64,000 bases of DNA, taken from positions 1 through 64,000 of the forward strand of contig JAVEZQ010000010.1 in the NCBI GenBank assembly GCA_034002905.1, written 5' to 3'. Made by a program: the position numbers and the translations under genes. Below, piece by piece: positions 62,405 through 64,000 of this stretch; the stretch's first letter is position 1, and every line of letters begins with the position of its first letter. The notes under the pieces are model-generated. The model had not been told where the DNA came from and did not search any database. It saw only the letters and a list, made by a program, of their open reading frames with translations. The stretch is from UBA8914 sp034002905. GTDB taxonomy: Bacteria; Pseudomonadota; Alphaproteobacteria; UBA9219.

Positions 62405-63139
62405 TTAGAAAAGCCGGAATCCTTCTTTTTCGTCAACAAAGGTCAACGGCGTTGTCGATGTGATCCGCATCACCTCGGTGACAAAGATAGTTTCGCAACT
62501 TGTATTGTTCCCGCCCCAATGGGTTGAGGTGTCGTTACGGGTAAGGGAGGTTGTCCATTTCCAGTACGGATTGGTGGGATCCTCTATCTCGACGAGATAG
62601 CCCCTAAGCGCCACCATGTCCCCTGCCTTTACGTGCGCGAGCTGGTTGAAGACTTTCACGTTCGCGGGTATCAGGTGGTTGTTGGAAAGCTGCGCCATAG
62701 GGTCTCCCTTATCCGCAGGCGGCACAATAGGTTTCCCGTCTTTGCCGGTTTTCCAGCTTGTCCAAAGGAAACGACCGCCGACAGTATCGCTCTTATGATC
62801 AAAAACATAATGGTCGCTCAAAAGCACTGGATCGGACATGTTCTTCCAGCCGAGGCCCAGATCATAGGGAACGAGGCTCCCTTTATACTTGTCGCTGTAA
62901 TAGCGCCGCTTGTGCAGGACGCGCGCCTGAATCCAGTAGGACGCTTTGGGCGTGATGCGATAGCTGTGAGGCGAGAAGGCGTAGTCTTGAAAGATGAAGG
63001 GGGCAATATCAGCAGGGCCTTGAACAGGCTCTTGCATCAGATAGCCAATGGGTGCATGCGCGAAGGGATTGTTATCCCAACCCAGAGCAACCCACCCGCC
63101 AAAAAGCAGGATGGCAAGGAAAAGAATCTTCTTTTTCAT
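62405..63139 (-). CDS. Signal-anchored hypothetical protein
   Basis: A 244-residue protein with one N-terminal hydrophobic segment (KKILFLAILLFGGWVALGW). The rest is soluble, Trp/Tyr/Lys-rich and probably periplasmic; DMVALRGYLVEIED and SCETIFVTEVM are its most distinctive parts. I cannot name a family. ATG 63139 was chosen because the hydrophobic segment follows it; the extra upstream residues in frame overlap the acyltransferase gene. The start is four bases after the acyltransferase stop. Confidence 0.65.
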   Translation of the reverse strand: MKKKILFLAILLFGGWVALGWDNNPFAHAPIGYLMQEPVQGPADIAPFIFQDYAFSPHSYRITPKASYWIQARVLHKRRYYSDKYKGSLVPYDLGLGWKNMSDPVLLSDHYVFDHKSDTVGGRFLWTSWKTGKDGKPIVPPADKGDPMAQLSNNHLIPANVKVFNQLAHVKAGDMVALRGYLVEIEDPTNPYWKWTTSLTRNDTSTHWGGNNTSCETIFVTEVMRITSTTPLTFVDEKEGFRLF

Positions 63140-63143
63140 GCGC

Positions 63144-64000
63144 CTATCCTGCCTGAGAAGCGGTTGAGGGAGTCTTAAAGGGTTTGATAGCCAAGGCACG
63201 TTTCAAGGCAGGCTCGCCGAAAGAGGCGATCAGCCATGCCAGCCCTATCACACCCATTATTGGCAAAACGGGGAGCAAGACATCGGACAGGTTTGGCGCA
63301 ACCCTTCCAAGCTTGATGATCAGCGCAACCATAATATTTTCATGAAGCAGATAGAGCGGATAGCTTACGAACCCTAGAAAGAGAAGGAGCCGATTGGCCA
63401 GAATCTGTTGCAGGCGAGAGCTGGCCACAGCTCCGCAGATAAGGGCAAGAAAAACCAGATTGACAAGCCATAGGTTCGGCAGGGAGAGGATGGAGATTGA
63501 TCCTATCGCTATCGCTGCAAGCAGAAAGAACTTCCTGCTTGTATCATGAGCAAGGCAAAGCAAGGCCCCCGCGGCAAAGAAACCATAGGTATCAAAACGG
63601 AAAAACGTTGCTACCTCGTCAAAACGGGCTGCAATCAAGAAACGGTGAAGGGGAGCGTTTAATGTGGGGTCAAGCACAACTCTATTCAACGCAAAAAGCA
63701 GCAGAAGCGTTGCAATCGCTCGTCGCTCGCCCAGCAAAAAAAAGGCGCCGCCAAACAGGATGTAAAACTTTACCTCGATATAAAGCGACCAAAACACGCC
63801 TTCGAGGCTGTGGGGGATATAACCGATAAGCTGCGAGAGCGAGACCCAAAGCGGGCGGACCAACCCTTGATCTCCGATGAGTGTGAGGCCCGGAAGGATA
63901 TCCCAAAAACGCACCGCTCCAGCGGGACGTTCGGGAAGAAAAAAGGCCGTTCCTATGATCAGCAAAGAGCAAAGCAGCATCGCGGGAAAAAGGCGTAGCC
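63144..64000 (-). CDS. Acyltransferase family 3 membrane protein (partial)
   Basis: The frame is open at the right edge, so the N-terminus is missing; 285 residues are visible. About eight hydrophobic segments are present, with LEGVFWSLYIEVKFYILFG (the conserved motif of the OafA/OatA family) and VSYPLYLLHENIMVALII near the end. Members transfer acyl groups to sugars of the envelope. The Trp/Tyr-rich secreted protein downstream may act with it. Confidence 0.85.
   Translation of the reverse strand, partial: LRLFPAMLLCSLLIIGTAFFLPERPAGAVRFWDILPGLTLIGDQGLVRPLWVSLSQLIGYIPHSLEGVFWSLYIEVKFYILFGGAFFLLGERRAIATLLLLFALNRVVLDPTLNAPLHRFLIAARFDEVATFFRFDTYGFFAAGALLCLAHDTSRKFFLLAAIAIGSISILSLPNLWLVNLVFLALICGAVASSRLQQILANRLLLFLGFVSYPLYLLHENIMVALIIKLGRVAPNLSDVLLPVLPIMGVIGLAWLIASFGEPALKRALAIKPFKTPSTASQAG

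Overview
The window looks like chromosomal DNA of a motile member of the Alphaproteobacteria. The evidence is a set of lineage-typical genes: an FlbD-type flagellar activator, a ChpT-type histidine phosphotransferase, a TrcR/DUF1013 regulator, and DUF1192, DUF4167 and DUF6898-like small proteins. The F-ATPase gene order and the ISC-type ferredoxin with a type-2 ferredoxin reductase fit the same group. I cannot place it below class level. Base composition is moderate, with a few AT-richer islands near 26-27.8, 42.4-43.1 and 48.0-48.7 kb. No phage, insertion sequence or CRISPR array was seen.

Layout. 0-2.4 kb: a partial GGDEF-type protein diverges from purE-purK. 2.4-9.3 kb, minus strand: prepilin peptidase, murJ, trpS and a SWIM/SNF2 helicase. 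9.5-15 kb: a fasciclin protein, an enoyl-CoA hydratase-like gene, ferredoxin reductase and ferredoxin, small conserved genes and trcR. 15-26 kb, minus strand: one flagellar operon, fliF-fliG-fliH-fliN-flbD-flhA-flhF-flhG and a fliK-like gene. 26.4-31.8 kb: ROK kinase, cold-shock gene, a large HAMP/coiled-coil membrane protein, NAD kinase. 31.9-38.5 kb: chpT followed by cheA (hybrid)-cheW-cheY-cheB-cheR. 38.5-42.3 kb, minus: dxs and a three-domain CoaD-CoaE-HD fusion. 42.5-50 kb: mixed metabolic and transport genes, tRNA with anticodon CAT, a tiny histone-H1-like gene, pdxY, an inserted methyltransferase cassette, tyrS. 50-51 kb: tandem repeats attached to tRNA-Asn, then tRNA-Leu. 51-64 kb: guaA, atpG-atpD-atpC, a CNNM/CBS protein, DUF4167, mtaB-ftsY, a phosphatase and a partial acyltransferase.

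How the genes work together. The flagellar operon supplies the MS ring and switch (FliF, FliG, FliN), export parts (FliH, FlhA, FliK-like), number and placement control (FlhF, FlhG) and the sigma-54 activator FlbD. The chemotaxis operon six kilobases away supplies the signalling that would drive the switch. A CtrA-like site upstream of fliF and the chpT gene suggest cell-cycle control of motility, as in Caulobacter.

The most unusual items are: (1) the CoaD-CoaE-HD fusion, a bacterial protein with the PPAT-DPCK order of animal CoA synthase plus a COG4339-like HD domain; (2) a 141-143 bp tandem repeat downstream of tRNA-Asn, in which each unit carries a copy of the tRNA T-arm and a terminator, reminiscent of the rtT repeats at E. 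coli tyrT; (3) a 740-bp methyltransferase cassette flanked by 100-bp direct repeats that split the overlapping tyrS-pdxY junction; (4) an MCP-like HAMP coiled-coil protein without the chemoreceptor signalling tip; (5) a perfect FNR/FixK-type palindrome upstream of trcR.
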